Below, piece after piece: positions 8,359 through 16,630 of a DNA stretch of 34,153 nt (positions are counted from its first letter, which is position 1; every line of letters begins with the position of its first letter). The translations under genes were made by a program, and so were the position numbers. Below the pieces are notes generated by a model. It was not told the origin of the DNA. It did no database searches and saw nothing but the letters and a program-made list of their open reading frames with translations. The stretch comes from Flammeovirga pacifica (lineage in GTDB: Bacteria; Bacteroidota; Bacteroidia; Cytophagales; Flammeovirgaceae), in the NCBI RefSeq assembly GCF_000807855.2, contig NZ_JRYR02000001.1:3824968-3859120 (forward strand). Reading direction: 5' to 3'.

Positions 8359-9273
8359 ATGAAATCGTTTTTGTGGTTTTTACTTGGCCTTGTTTCAGCA
8401 GGGGTTTTAACGTATACTTTTCATGTGATTTCTCCCAATGAAAGGATCATTGAAAAAGTAATAGTTTCTGAAGGAGAACAGTTCAGTTATGAACTACATT
8501 TACCAGATACTTTTAACTTTGCAGGAGAAAGAGTGCCGTTAGAAGAAGAGGATATATTAGAACGTTTTGATAGAGAAATGTATGTCAATTCTTATTGGCA
8601 TTCTCATACAATACTTGTTTTAAAAAGGGCAGAAAGATGGTTACCAACTATTGATCGTATTTTAAAAGAAGAAAATGTACCTTCTGACTTTAAATATCTT
8701 TGTATTATAGAATCAGATTTAATGCTTCAAGCTAGATCTGGTGCTGGAGCTTCAGGCTTTTGGCAATTTATGCCAAGTACTGCAAGAGATTACGGTTTAA
8801 CAGTCACAAAAGAAGTAGATGAACGTTATCATGTTGAGAAAGCTACTCATGCAGCTTGTCAATATTTGAAGAAAGCAAAAAAGCGATTAGGAACATGGAC
8901 TTTAGCTGCCGCAGCTTATAATCGAGGAGTTACAGGTATTTTAAAGAACTTAAAAGATCAAAAAGTAGAAAATTATTATGATCTTTTGTTGAATGCAGAA
9001 ACTTCAAGATATGTATTCCGTATCTTAGCGCTTAAAGAGATAATGTCTGATCCTAAAAAATATAATTTTGAGTTATCCACTCAACAATTATATCAAGAAG
9101 AAAAGACAAGAACAGTTACCGTAACAAAATCGATTTCCAATTTAGCAGAGTTTGCTAAAACGGAAGGAGTGAATTACAAAATATTAAAAAGACATAATCC
9201 TTGGTTAAGACAAAATAAATTAACCGTTAGAAAAGGAAAGTCGTATATCATTACCTTACCACAGTCGGAGTAA
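8359..9273 (+). CDS. Membrane-anchored lytic transglycosylase with C-terminal LysM-like domain
   Basis: The 304-aa product starts with one hydrophobic segment (residues 4-22) with no lipobox, so it is a signal anchor or cleaved signal. Residues about 80-215 form a GH23 (SLT) domain. The catalytic Glu is E118 in IIESDL, followed by GASGFWQFMPSTARDYG and the AAAAYNRG motif. These are diagnostic of MltD/Slt-type murein transglycosylases, which cleave the MurNAc-GlcNAc bond with anhydro formation. The tail (about 255-301, ILKRHNPWL..GKSYIITLP) fits a degenerate LysM peptidoglycan-binding fold. It precedes der with a 20-nt gap, so the two are probably co-transcribed. It acts in the periplasm. Confidence 0.9.
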   Translation: MKSFLWFLLGLVSAGVLTYTFHVISPNERIIEKVIVSEGEQFSYELHLPDTFNFAGERVPLEEEDILERFDREMYVNSYWHSHTILVLKRAERWLPTIDRILKEENVPSDFKYLCIIESDLMLQARSGAGASGFWQFMPSTARDYGLTVTKEVDERYHVEKATHAACQYLKKAKKRLGTWTLAAAAYNRGVTGILKNLKDQKVENYYDLLLNAETSRYVFRILALKEIMSDPKKYNFELSTQQLYQEEKTRTVTVTKSISNLAEFAKTEGVNYKILKRHNPWLRQNKLTVRKGKSYIITLPQSE

Positions 9274-9293
9274 GGAAGAAAGGAAAATTCTCA

Positions 9294-10607
9294 ATGAAGA
9301 AGAATACAAATTTAGTCGCAATTGTAGGTAGACCAAACGTTGGTAAATCTACTTTATTTAATCGTTTGGTGGAACGTCGTGATGCTATCATGGATAATGA
9401 AAGTGGAGTAACGCGTGACCGACACTATGGACAGGCCGAATGGACGGGAAAAACTTTCACTGTAGTTGATACAGGTGGATACGTTATAGGTTCTGAAGAT
9501 ACATTCGAAGAAGCAATTCGTGAACAAGTAGAAATTGCTATCGAAGAGTCTACAGTACTGTTATTCGTTGTTGATGTTGAAACAGGTTTAACAGATTTAG
9601 ATAGAGAGTTTGGTAAGCTTTTAAGAAGAAGTAAAAAGCCTATTTATATTGTTGCCAATAAGGCAGATACAGGTGAAAAGGCAATGCATTCTTATGAGTT
9701 CTATGAACTTGGTATGGGTGAACCAATGGCCGTTGCTTCTGCTTCTGGTTTTGGTACAGGAGATTTATTGGATGCTGTAGTTTCTAACTTCCCTGAAGAT
9801 ACAGAAGAGGAAGAAGAAGAAATTCCAAGAATTGCAGTTATCGGTAGACCAAATGTGGGTAAATCATCTTTAACTAACCTTCTTTTAAATAAAGAAAGAA
9901 GTATTGTTACTGATATTGCGGGTACAACTCGTGATGCTGTTGATGCAAAATATAATGCATTCGGTAAAGAATTTATCTTAACGGATACCGCTGGTCTTAG
10001 ACGTAAGGCTAAAGCAATGGAAAATGTAGAGTTTTATTCAGTAATGAGAACGATTAAAGCGATCGAAAGATCGGACGTTTGTATTGCTGTTTTAGATGCT
10101 ACACGTGGTATTGAAGCTCAAGACTTGAGTATCATTAACCTTGCTATCAAAAATAAAAAAGGTATTGTGATCATGGTGAATAAGTGGGACCTTATCGAAA
10201 AAGATACTAATACGTTCAAAGAATTCGAGAGAAAGATTCAAGAACGTTTAGGAGGTGCAGCTTATATTCCAATCATTACCACTTCAGTATTAGAAAAACA
10301 ACGTATTTCTAAGGTCATTGATAAAGCAATTGAGGTTTATGAAAATCGTAAGATGAAAGTCATGACTTCTGCTTTAAATGAGGTTATTGGTAGAGAAATT
10401 GATAGACGTCCACCTCCAGCACATCGTGGTCATCATATTAAGATCAAATACATTACTCAATTACCAATTCATACACCGGTATTTGCGTTTTTCTCAAATT
10501 ACCCGAGACATGTGAAAGGTCCTTATAAATCGTTTATCGAAAACAAAATCAGAGAACATTTTGGTTTTGAAGGGGTTCCTATGGGAATTGTATTTAAAGA
10601 GAAATAA
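9294..10607 (+). CDS. der: Ribosome-assembly GTPase Der (EngA)
   Basis: The 437-aa protein has two tandem Era-like G domains, the defining layout of Der. The first has the P-loop GRPNVGKST (residues 12-20), DTGG (59-62) and NKAD (122-125). The second has GRPNVGKSS (184-192), a DTAG switch and NKWD. An acidic linker (EDTEEEEEE, about 168-176) separates them. The C-terminal KH-like domain, with RRPPPAHRGHHIKIKY, binds RNA. Der is essential for 50S subunit maturation. The length matches the family. The gene follows the transglycosylase gene closely and is ended by a strong terminator. Confidence 0.98.
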   Translation: MKKNTNLVAIVGRPNVGKSTLFNRLVERRDAIMDNESGVTRDRHYGQAEWTGKTFTVVDTGGYVIGSEDTFEEAIREQVEIAIEESTVLLFVVDVETGLTDLDREFGKLLRRSKKPIYIVANKADTGEKAMHSYEFYELGMGEPMAVASASGFGTGDLLDAVVSNFPEDTEEEEEEIPRIAVIGRPNVGKSSLTNLLLNKERSIVTDIAGTTRDAVDAKYNAFGKEFILTDTAGLRRKAKAMENVEFYSVMRTIKAIERSDVCIAVLDATRGIEAQDLSIINLAIKNKKGIVIMVNKWDLIEKDTNTFKEFERKIQERLGGAAYIPIITTSVLEKQRISKVIDKAIEVYENRKMKVMTSALNEVIGREIDRRPPPAHRGHHIKIKYITQLPIHTPVFAFFSNYPRHVKGPYKSFIENKIREHFGFEGVPMGIVFKEK

Positions 10608-10629
10608 TCGCTTTAGCGTTTAAAATATA

Positions 10630-10673
10630 AAGCTGTCTGTACTTATTAACATAAATACAGACAGCTTTTTTTA
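10630..10673 (+). terminator. Intrinsic terminator after der
   Basis: A perfect 12-bp stem (AAGCTGTCTGTA at 10630-10641, TACAGACAGCTT at 10656-10667) with a 14-nt loop is followed by a T tract. It lies 22 bp after the der stop. Confidence 0.92.
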
Positions 10674-10705
10674 TTTCTGATAAACTGATAGAAGCACTTC
10701 ATCGT

Positions 10706-10726
10706 AAAATTATGTAGCATAATTTT
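10706..10726 (+). promoter_or_regulatory. Perfect dyad just upstream of the small lipoprotein gene
   Basis: AAAATTATG (10706-10714), TAG, CATAATTTT (10718-10726) form a perfect 9-bp inverted repeat ending 8 bp before the ATG at 10735. It could be an operator or an mRNA hairpin covering the ribosome-loading region. The AT-rich stem makes a terminator unlikely. Confidence 0.4.
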
Positions 10727-10734
10727 CTCTCTCA

Positions 10735-11184
10735 ATGAAATATTTTATTTACATACTCTCTTTATCAGTTTTACTTTTCAGTTGTGATAATCAACAAGAA
10801 GAAGAGTTAGAACCAATTGTTCATCATAATACCAAACAATATGTGATGAAGGTAAAGCATTATAAAGATGATCAAGATATATCAAAAACCGGTGTAGAAT
10901 TTTTGATAAAAAAGAGCCAACAAAAAAAAATCCATAATGCTCATTATGATATTATTGTAACAAATTTAGATTCTAATGAAGAGTTTAGGTTAAATAAGGA
11001 TTCGCTTAAAGAATTGGAGGCAGGGGTATATGCATTAAAAATCTATATTACTCCCAAAAGCTTTTTGGACGATACTAAAGTACACTTACCACAAAGTATT
11101 AGACATGATAATGCGTTGATAATCGATGATATTTTTACCATTGAAGCCAATCATATCACAAAATTTAATATTTTTCTTCACTAA
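10735..11184 (+). CDS. Small lipoprotein of unknown function (149 aa)
   Basis: The N-terminus has a lipoprotein signal (MKYFIYILSLSVLLFSC, Cys 17) followed by an acidic spacer (QQEEELEP) as seen in surface-exposed Bacteroidota lipoproteins. The mature domain of about 120 residues alternates hydrophobic and polar residues and looks like a small beta-sandwich: YDIIVTNLDSNEEF, then GVYALKIYITP near the middle, and a last strand ITKFNIFLH. That pattern is reminiscent of Ig-like or transthyretin-like folds, but no family is recognised. It stands between the der terminator and the leader hairpin of the glutaminyl cyclase gene, so it is probably a single-gene unit. Confidence 0.8.
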   Translation: MKYFIYILSLSVLLFSCDNQQEEELEPIVHHNTKQYVMKVKHYKDDQDISKTGVEFLIKKSQQKKIHNAHYDIIVTNLDSNEEFRLNKDSLKELEAGVYALKIYITPKSFLDDTKVHLPQSIRHDNALIIDDIFTIEANHITKFNIFLH

Positions 11185-11280
11185 ACTATTCTTCAAGTTT
11201 GAACCCTCAGATTTTCTTACAATTTTTACCTTTATAGACTGTAAACTAATTTATAGCTATTTGATATAGACTTTTAATAG

Positions 11281-11320
11281 GCCTTCTTTGTTGAAATAGA
11301 TAAAAGAAGGCAAGACTTTT
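11281..11320 (+). terminator. Hairpin with T tract in the leader of the M28 peptidase gene
   Basis: A 9-bp stem (GCCTTCTTT at 11281-11289, AAAGAAGGC at 11303-11311) with a 13-nt loop is followed by GACTTTTTATAA and then, 19 nt after the hairpin, the ATG at 11331. It may terminate the upstream lipoprotein transcript (stop at 11184) or act as a leader structure of the downstream gene. Confidence 0.5.
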
Positions 11321-11330
11321 TATAAATCTG

Positions 11331-12329
11331 ATGATAAGAAAACAATTGATTCTATCTGTAATTTGTGCGTTATTCCTAATGTCATGTGGTGATGGTGCAT
11401 CATCTAACAACACTGAAAATAAGGCAGTAGTAAAAGACAAGCCAATTCCGACTTTTAATGCGGATTCAGCCTATAATTATGTTCAAAAACAAGTTGATTT
11501 TGGACCAAGAGTACCGAATACAATGTCACATGATATGTGTGGTGCGTATATAGCGAATGAATTACAACGTCATGGAGCAAAAGTAACAGAGCAAAAAATG
11601 ACAGTGTATGCTTATGATGGTACTGCTTTGAATGGTGTAAATATTATTGGAAGCATCAACCCTGAAATAAGAACAAGAGTTATTTTAGCAGCACATTGGG
11701 ATACTAGACAAGTTGCGGATCAGGATGAAGACAAGTCTCGTCAGAATGAACCCATATTAGGAGCAAATGATGGTGGCAGTGGTGTTGGTGTTCTTCTTGA
11801 AGTAGCAAGAGCAATAGGAAATAGTCCCAATAAACCAAAAGTGGGTGTAGATATTATCTTCTTTGATGTAGAGGATTATGGTCGCCCAGCTTTTGAAAAA
11901 GATCAATCTGGAGATTCTGGATATTGTTTAGGTTCAAAATATTGGGCTGAAAATCCTCACGTAGATGGTTATTCGGCTTATTATGGTATTTTACTAGATA
12001 TGGTGGGAGCTAAAAATCCTAGTTACCTTAAAGAAGGTGTTTCTATGTATTTTGCCCCTAGAATAGTTCGAAAAGTTTGGAAAACAGCCCAACGTAAAGG
12101 GTACGGAGAATTTTTCGTTGATCAGAAGGGACCACAATTAACAGACGACCATCTTTATGTGAACGAAATTGCTAAAATCCCGATGATTGATATTATTGAT
12201 CTGGATCCAAGTGGTGCAGAAACATTCTTTAAACATTGGCATACTCACAATGATAATATGGATGCCATTGATAAAAAATCGTTAGAAGCTGTTGGTGTGA
12301 CTTTATTACAAGTGCTTTACAATGAGTAA
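11331..12329 (+). CDS. M28-family glutaminyl-peptide cyclotransferase lipoprotein
   Basis: The 332-aa protein has a lipoprotein signal with C19 (ALFLMSC). The rest is an M28 zinc-dependent fold with the glutaminyl-cyclase pattern AHWDTR (residues 121-126), GANDGGSGVGVLLE (about 145-157; D147 metal ligand), FFDVEDYG (E181/D182) and the C-terminal HWHTHNDN, with H304 as probable metal ligand. In characterised relatives this enzyme converts N-terminal Gln to pyroglutamate on exported proteins. Many Bacteroidota secretory proteins have Gln after the signal-peptidase site; the outer-membrane and repeat proteins in this window do too (SIAQ, VFGQ). A general aminopeptidase is the alternative, but the motif set favours the cyclase. 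Envelope-anchored, single gene. Confidence 0.88.
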   Translation: MIRKQLILSVICALFLMSCGDGASSNNTENKAVVKDKPIPTFNADSAYNYVQKQVDFGPRVPNTMSHDMCGAYIANELQRHGAKVTEQKMTVYAYDGTALNGVNIIGSINPEIRTRVILAAHWDTRQVADQDEDKSRQNEPILGANDGGSGVGVLLEVARAIGNSPNKPKVGVDIIFFDVEDYGRPAFEKDQSGDSGYCLGSKYWAENPHVDGYSAYYGILLDMVGAKNPSYLKEGVSMYFAPRIVRKVWKTAQRKGYGEFFVDQKGPQLTDDHLYVNEIAKIPMIDIIDLDPSGAETFFKHWHTHNDNMDAIDKKSLEAVGVTLLQVLYNE

Positions 12330-12356
12330 TTGAAATTGAGTTTTTGATCTAACATA

Positions 12357-12390
12357 AGGGCAAATCATTTTAAGATGGTTTGCCTTTTTT
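12357..12390 (+). terminator. Intrinsic terminator after the glutaminyl cyclase gene
   Basis: The stem GGCAAATCAT (12359-12368) pairs with ATGGTTTGCC (12375-12384) with one G-T pair and a 6-nt loop, followed by six T. It lies 28 bp after the stop at 12329. Confidence 0.85.
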
Positions 12391-12397
12391 AATGCAA

Positions 12398-12429
12398 AAA
12401 GGCCTCCTTTTATTAGAAAGGAGGCCTTT
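12398..12429. terminator. Terminator hairpin between converging genes, mainly for aspS
   Basis: A perfect 13-bp stem (AAAGGCCTCCTTT at 12398-12410, AAAGGAGGCCTTT at 12417-12429) with a 6-nt loop has a T run on the minus strand (AATGCAAAAA read in reverse). It is 31 bp beyond the aspS stop and can also back up the plus-strand terminator next to it. Confidence 0.9.
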
Positions 12430-12460
12430 ATTTATATAAAAATAAGTGGAATGATTTCCC

Positions 12461-14218
12461 TTACTCTTTGATATCTAATTGAATGCTCAAATCAGATAAT
12501 TGCTGGTTATCAGCAGCAGATGGAGATTCGATCATTACATCTCTACCCGAAGTATTCTTAGGGAAGGCAATGAAATCACGGATAGAATCTACGCCACCAA
12601 ATAATGAACAAAGACGATCGAAACCTAAAGCGATACCACCGTGAGGAGGTGCACCGTATTCGAATGCGTTCATTAAGAAACCGAATTGTTCTTGTGCTTC
12701 TTCTGGAGTAAATCCAAGAGCATCGAACATATCAGCTTGATCTGATTTGTCGTGAATACGAATAGAACCACCACCAACTTCAACACCATTGATTACCATA
12801 TCGTATGCATTAGCACGCGCATTGTAACGGTCTGTCTTTAAAATCTCAGCATCATCAGGAAGTACTGAAGTGAATGGGTGGTGCATTGCATGGTAATGAC
12901 CAGTTTCTTCGTCTTTCTCGAACATTGGGAAGTTAATTACCCAAAGAGGAGAGTAGTTGAAAGGATCTCTTAATCCTAAACGCTGACCCATTTCCAAACG
13001 AAGCTCACACATTTGCTTACGTGTAACATCTAATTCACCTGATAAAACAAGAATTAAATCACCTGCTTCGGCACCGGCTTTATCAGCCCATGCTTTCAAG
13101 TCCTCTTGAGAGTAGAATTTATCTACAGAAGATTTGAATGAACCATCTTCGTTACATTTAACATAAACAAGACCCTTAGCACCAATTTGTGGACGTTGTA
13201 CCCACTTAGTTAATTCGTCTATTTGCTTACGAGTATATGAAGCAGCTCCTTTAGCACAGATACCAAGAACAATTTCTGCAGCATCAAATATTTTGAAACC
13301 TTTATTTTTAGCTAGGTCATTTAGATCCACAAACTTCATCTCGAAACGAGTATCTGGTTTGTCTGAACCATAATCACGCATAGCATCAGCATATTCCATT
13401 TGAGGGAATGTTGGCAGCTCAATGTCTTTCACCATTTTGAAAAGGTGACGCATCATTCCTTCGAAGTTGTTGATGATATCCTCACGATCAACAAATGCCA
13501 TTTCGCAATCTATTTGAGTAAACTCAGGTTGACGGTCAGCACGAAGATCTTCATCACGGAAACATTTTACAATTTGGAAATAGCGATCCATACCGCCTAC
13601 CATCAATAATTGTTTAAATGTTTGAGGAGATTGAGGTAAAGCATAAAACTCACCTGGGTTCATTCTTGATGGTACCAAGAAATCACGAGCACCTTCTGGA
13701 GTAGATTTGATCAATACCGGAGTTTCAACTTCGATAAAGTCTTGATCAGAAAGGTATCTACGAACTTCTTGAGCAATTTTATGACGTAAAACCAATTTCT
13801 CACGAACTGGATTACGACGGATGTCTAAGTAACGGTACTTCATACGAAGCTCATCACCACCATCTGTTTCATCTTCAATTTTGAAAGGAGGAGTTTGAGC
13901 TCCATTCAAAATTTCTAATCCGCTTAAACGCATTTCGATATTACCAGTTGGGATATTTGGATTTTTTGCAGCACGCTCAATCACTTCACCAGTAGCCTTA
14001 AGAACAAACTCACGACCTACTTTTCTAGCAGTTTCTAATAGTTCTGCAGCTGCATTACCATCATCTTCGATTAATAGCTGAGTGATACCGTAACGATCAC
14101 GGATATCGATCCAAATTAAACCACCTTTATCACGGATAGCTTGTGCCCAACCGCTTAAAGTTACAGTTTGCCCAATATGGCTTTCACGGAGTTCACCGCA
14201 GTTATGCGTTCTAAGCAT
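12461..14218 (-). CDS. aspS: Aspartyl-tRNA synthetase
   Basis: The 585-aa product is a bacterial-type class IIb aspartyl-tRNA synthetase. It opens with an OB-fold anticodon-binding domain (ITQLLI.., GNIEMR). Class II motif 2 follows in [18 protein letters not shown], then an inserted GAD domain (about residues 290-410), and motif 3 in [10 protein letters not shown]. Length and domain order match bacterial AspRS. It charges tRNA-Asp in the cytoplasm. Whether it is discriminating or also charges tRNA-Asn cannot be told here. A consensus Bacteroidota promoter lies upstream and a strong terminator downstream, so it is a single-gene unit. Confidence 0.98.
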   Translation of the reverse strand: MLRTHNCGELRESHIGQTVTLSGWAQAIRDKGGLIWIDIRDRYGITQLLIEDDGNAAAELLETARKVGREFVLKATGEVIERAAKNPNIPTGNIEMRLSGLEILNGAQTPPFKIEDETDGGDELRMKYRYLDIRRNPVREKLVLRHKIAQEVRRYLSDQDFIEVETPVLIKSTPEGARDFLVPSRMNPGEFYALPQSPQTFKQLLMVGGMDRYFQIVKCFRDEDLRADRQPEFTQIDCEMAFVDREDIINNFEGMMRHLFKMVKDIELPTFPQMEYADAMRDYGSDKPDTRFEMKFVDLNDLAKNKGFKIFDAAEIVLGICAKGAASYTRKQIDELTKWVQRPQIGAKGLVYVKCNEDGSFKSSVDKFYSQEDLKAWADKAGAEAGDLILVLSGELDVTRKQMCELRLEMGQRLGLRDPFNYSPLWVINFPMFEKDEETGHYHAMHHPFTSVLPDDAEILKTDRYNARANAYDMVINGVEVGGGSIRIHDKSDQADMFDALGFTPEEAQEQFGFLMNAFEYGAPPHGGIALGFDRLCSLFGGVDSIRDFIAFPKNTSGRDVMIESPSAADNQQLSDLSIQLDIKE

Positions 14219-14264
14219 TTTATATATAATTTTAATTTAGTCTCTTGTTCAAATTAACTGACCG

Positions 14265-14294
14265 CAAAAATAAGGAGTTGCAACGGCACTACAA
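14265..14294 (-). promoter_or_regulatory. Promoter of aspS (Bacteroidota consensus)
   Basis: On the minus strand a TTG (14294-14292), exactly 19 bp of spacer and TATTTTTG (14272-14265) match the Bacteroidota vegetative consensus TTG-N19-TAnnTTTG without a mismatch. The predicted start near 14258 gives a leader of about 40 nt before the aspS ATG. Confidence 0.65.
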
Positions 14295-14478
14295 AAAAGA
14301 ATTGCTTATCCTTTTCGCTGATGTTGAGGTATTTTGCAGTTTTCTTGAAGTTTTTTCATCAAACTGCTAATTATTTGCAAGTATTTGAAATAAAAATGAA
14401 GACTGGAGTAAATGTCAACAGTTTCATCTTTTAGAAAATGAAGAGAATAATTACTGTATTAATGGAAGATAATTGAAC

Positions 14479-15006
14479 TTATTCTTTTTCATAAGTACTC
14501 CCTAAGTAGTCTAAAGTGATCTCAATTTTATCTGATGGTATCACCCGAGTAATAATGCCTTTAATTTCTGCTTTCTCAGAATTATACAATTGATTAGATT
14601 CTACATTTAACCCATCAGAAAATAAAGTGGATTCTGTAGCATAGGATAGATCACTAGCTTTAACAAAAGAAGACCCAATACTATTCGTAGCCCCTTCTAC
14701 CACTGTAACTGTCATGGCTCTCATATTTTGAATCATGTCAGTTAGATTGATAAAGTAATCGCTATTAATAATATTTTTTGAAATTATGGAAGCGTTTTCA
14801 ATTGGAAACTTAGGAAGAAAAAAGTTTTCTTGTACCGTCCTAAATACAACCATATTTATATTTTTATCCTCATTAATTTTTTCTAAAGCCTCAATAATCT
14901 GATGTGTAATTTCTTGTGATAATTGATTAAGACAAAAATTAGGTAGGTAAATAGTGACTACATTTCCTTTTCTGTAGCTGTGTATGTGTTTTATATTGTA
15001 GCTCAT
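14479..15006 (-). CDS. Short degenerate crotonase-fold (enoyl-CoA hydratase-like) protein
   Basis: The 175-aa product matches the outline of the crotonase superfamily but is much shorter than the usual 250-270 aa. Visible blocks are the first strand VVTIYLPN with LNQLSQEITHQIIEAL (residues 16-41), INMVVFRT (50-57), then TVTVVEGATNSIGSSFVKASDLSYATESTLF (99-129). The last resembles the family's IAAVNGxAxGGGxELAxACDxRIAxExAxF. The final block SEKAEIKGIITRVIPSDKIE (143-162) corresponds to the GLV-x-VVP region. The Gly-rich oxyanion segment and both positions of the catalytic glutamates do not match. It is therefore probably non-catalytic, perhaps a binding or regulatory relative. It is monocistronic. 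The family call is by eye. Confidence 0.65.
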   Translation of the reverse strand: MSYNIKHIHSYRKGNVVTIYLPNFCLNQLSQEITHQIIEALEKINEDKNINMVVFRTVQENFFLPKFPIENASIISKNIINSDYFINLTDMIQNMRAMTVTVVEGATNSIGSSFVKASDLSYATESTLFSDGLNVESNQLYNSEKAEIKGIITRVIPSDKIEITLDYLGSTYEKE

Positions 15007-15243
15007 ATCTAAACTAGGTTAAGTCGGCAGTTAATAATTAGCTTTAAGCTTTACGATAATTAAACAGATAAAAGGATAAATCTGAACTATTTTATTTTCT
15101 GTGTTGGTAATGAACAAAATCGTAAAGCTGTGCTACAAATTTACTACAGTTCGTAGTTAAAATAGGTGATGAAGGTTATTATAAAACAATAACTAATGTA
15201 TGTTAATGAGGTGTTTTTTTAAATTATTGAAGAATATTTGTCT

Positions 15244-16152
15244 TTATTCTTCTTCATCTTCCCAATTTTCTTCTTCATCTTCGATAAAGTTAATTTCGAG
15301 AAGTTGTTCGATATTGGTAACATTCACTTCTTGACCTAAGTAAAATTCAGCGAAACCACTGTAGACTTCTTCAGGTGTCATTCCTTGTTCTCTAAGAGAT
15401 TTAATAGAATCACTCCCTGTTGACTTAGATATTTTCTCCCCTTTTTCATCAACTAATAAGGGATGGTGAAGAAATTCTACTTCTTCAAAATTATTGAGTT
15501 CTAGTTTGTTACCTAAAAATATTTGGGCGGCTGTAGATTCTACTAGATCTTCTCCTCTAACTATAAAATCAATACCATCATCTTCATCATCTATCAAAGA
15601 AGCTAATTGATAAGAAAACAAACCATCTTTCCTTTTGATGACAAAATCTTTCATTGTTTGCTCAAGGTCGATAGCAACATCTCCAATAAATAAATCTTCT
15701 AAAATGATTGGTGCAGAAGAAGTTTTAATTCTAGTAGCAGCATTTGGTGTATCTAAAGGTAATTGAAGAGTGGAACATTTCCCTGTATAAATACCTGAGG
15801 GAGATTGCTCATAAATATCTTTACGTGAACAAGTACAAGCAAATAGATCGTTATGTTCTTTTAATTGATCAAAAGCTTTTTGATAACGGTGGGTTCTTAA
15901 TTCTTGAGACCAGTTTTTCTTAAAATCATCTACACCAAATGGTCCTTGGTCATAATCGATACCTAACCAATCAATTGTTTCGAAAATATCTTCGATGTAT
16001 TCGTCTCTTGAACGAGTTGAATCAATATCGTCTATACGTAACAATATTTGTCCATCTTCAGTCTGACGTGCTAAAATCCAAGTGAGTAAAAATGAATAAG
16101 CATTACCAATATGTAAAAAACCTGAAGGAGTTGGAGCAAACCTAGTACGCAT
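15244..16152 (-). CDS. gluQ: Glutamyl-Q tRNA(Asp) synthetase (GluQ-RS)-like protein
   Basis: From the Met at 16152 the product has 302 aa and starts RTRFAPTPSGFLHIGNA, the class I HIGH region. The ORF is open to 16215, but the extra 21 residues are not family-like and are left out. The zinc-type pattern CxC...YxxxC (CTCSRKDI..GIYTGKC) and the lack of an anticodon-binding domain identify a GluQ-RS rather than a full GltX (about 480 aa or more). KISKS keeps a KMSKS-like loop. In characterised enzymes the product attaches Glu to queuosine at position 34 of tRNA-Asp. The C-terminus is an unusual acidic tail (IEDEEENWEDEEE). A diverged GltX fragment is a less likely alternative. Confidence 0.87.
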   Translation of the reverse strand: MRTRFAPTPSGFLHIGNAYSFLLTWILARQTEDGQILLRIDDIDSTRSRDEYIEDIFETIDWLGIDYDQGPFGVDDFKKNWSQELRTHRYQKAFDQLKEHNDLFACTCSRKDIYEQSPSGIYTGKCSTLQLPLDTPNAATRIKTSSAPIILEDLFIGDVAIDLEQTMKDFVIKRKDGLFSYQLASLIDDEDDGIDFIVRGEDLVESTAAQIFLGNKLELNNFEEVEFLHHPLLVDEKGEKISKSTGSDSIKSLREQGMTPEEVYSGFAEFYLGQEVNVTNIEQLLEINFIEDEEENWEDEEE

Positions 16153-16291
16153 CTTTTTAAATTTTCTGTGATAAGAAAAAAAGTATGTTTTATACAGTTT
16201 ATTGGTATAAAACATACTTAAATTAAATTTTTTACAAGGTAGAAAATAAAAATTAGTTGGTAAAAGAAATGATTAAATGTTCATAATGTAT

Positions 16292-16387
16292 TTAGGATAC
16301 ATTTGATTGATTAGAAGATTTAGCAATCAAATGATAAGATCCCATGAATACAATAGATAATACGAAAACACAAGCAAGTAATTCCAT
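16292..16387 (-). CDS. Candidate 31-aa single-pass membrane peptide
   Basis: In the long spacer between gluQ and the ROK gene, an ATG at 16387 opens 31 codons ending with TAA at 16292-16294. The peptide begins MELLACVFVLSIVFMGSYHL and continues with a short polar tail (IAKSSNQSNVS), so it reads as one transmembrane helix plus a hydrophilic end. No known small-protein family is recognised. Support is limited to the clean hydrophobic-polar plan and its placement in an otherwise empty 478-bp gap. No consensus promoter is visible. It could be a chance ORF. Confidence 0.35.
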   Translation of the reverse strand: MELLACVFVLSIVFMGSYHLIAKSSNQSNVS

Positions 16388-16394
16388 AATATTA

Positions 16395-16531
16395 AAGTTT
16401 TATCAAGGTTAAATAAAGTTCTGTGTTACATAGACAGATAACAAACAACGAGTGACAATGTTTATTCTTTAATGGGTGTTAAATTTGTCGGAGTAAAGAT
16501 TTATTGTCGCATCAGCAAGGTAGAAAATAAA
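16395..16531. other. Intergenic stretch with no recognised gene
   Basis: Within the 478-bp gap between gluQ (start 16152) and the ROK gene (stop 16631) only the small ORF at 16292-16387 and the terminator at 16532-16606 are supported. The rest is AT-rich. It includes a single GTGACAATGTTT (16452-16463) related to the dyad element of the 2205-2513 spacer. Confidence 0.5.
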
Positions 16532-16606
16532 CAAAAAAATACACTATCGAAACATTGTTACATCCTATATTTACAAGAATAGTACAATAAAATGTTTTGA
16601 TAGTGT
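16532..16606 (-). terminator. Large-loop terminator after the ROK/glycosidase operon
   Basis: On the minus strand ACACTATCAAAACAT (16606-16592) pairs with ATGTTTCGATAGTGT (16555-16541), 14 of 15 positions. The loop is 36 nt, and the hairpin is followed by A then a run of seven T (16539-16533). It starts 25 bp after the ROK gene stop. The loop is larger than usual. Confidence 0.65.
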
Positions 16607-16630
16607 AAAATGTTATGAGAATAAATGTCT

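Noticed and set aside
14321-14434. A 37-codon plus-strand ORF upstream of aspS
   Set aside because: It has no recognisable features and begins only 27 bp from the aspS promoter, in opposite orientation; likely chance in AT-rich DNA.
16153-16215. Longer N-terminus for GluQ-RS
   Set aside because: The 21 extra residues have no counterpart in the family, while the Met at 16152 leads straight into RTRFAPTPSG, the normal start of the fold.
16548-16561. A further copy of GTAACAATGTTTC on the minus strand, suggesting a shared regulon with the 2205-2513 spacer
   Set aside because: Most of it forms the right arm of the terminator hairpin behind the ROK gene, downstream of the gene rather than in a promoter, so its match to the dyad is probably coincidental.
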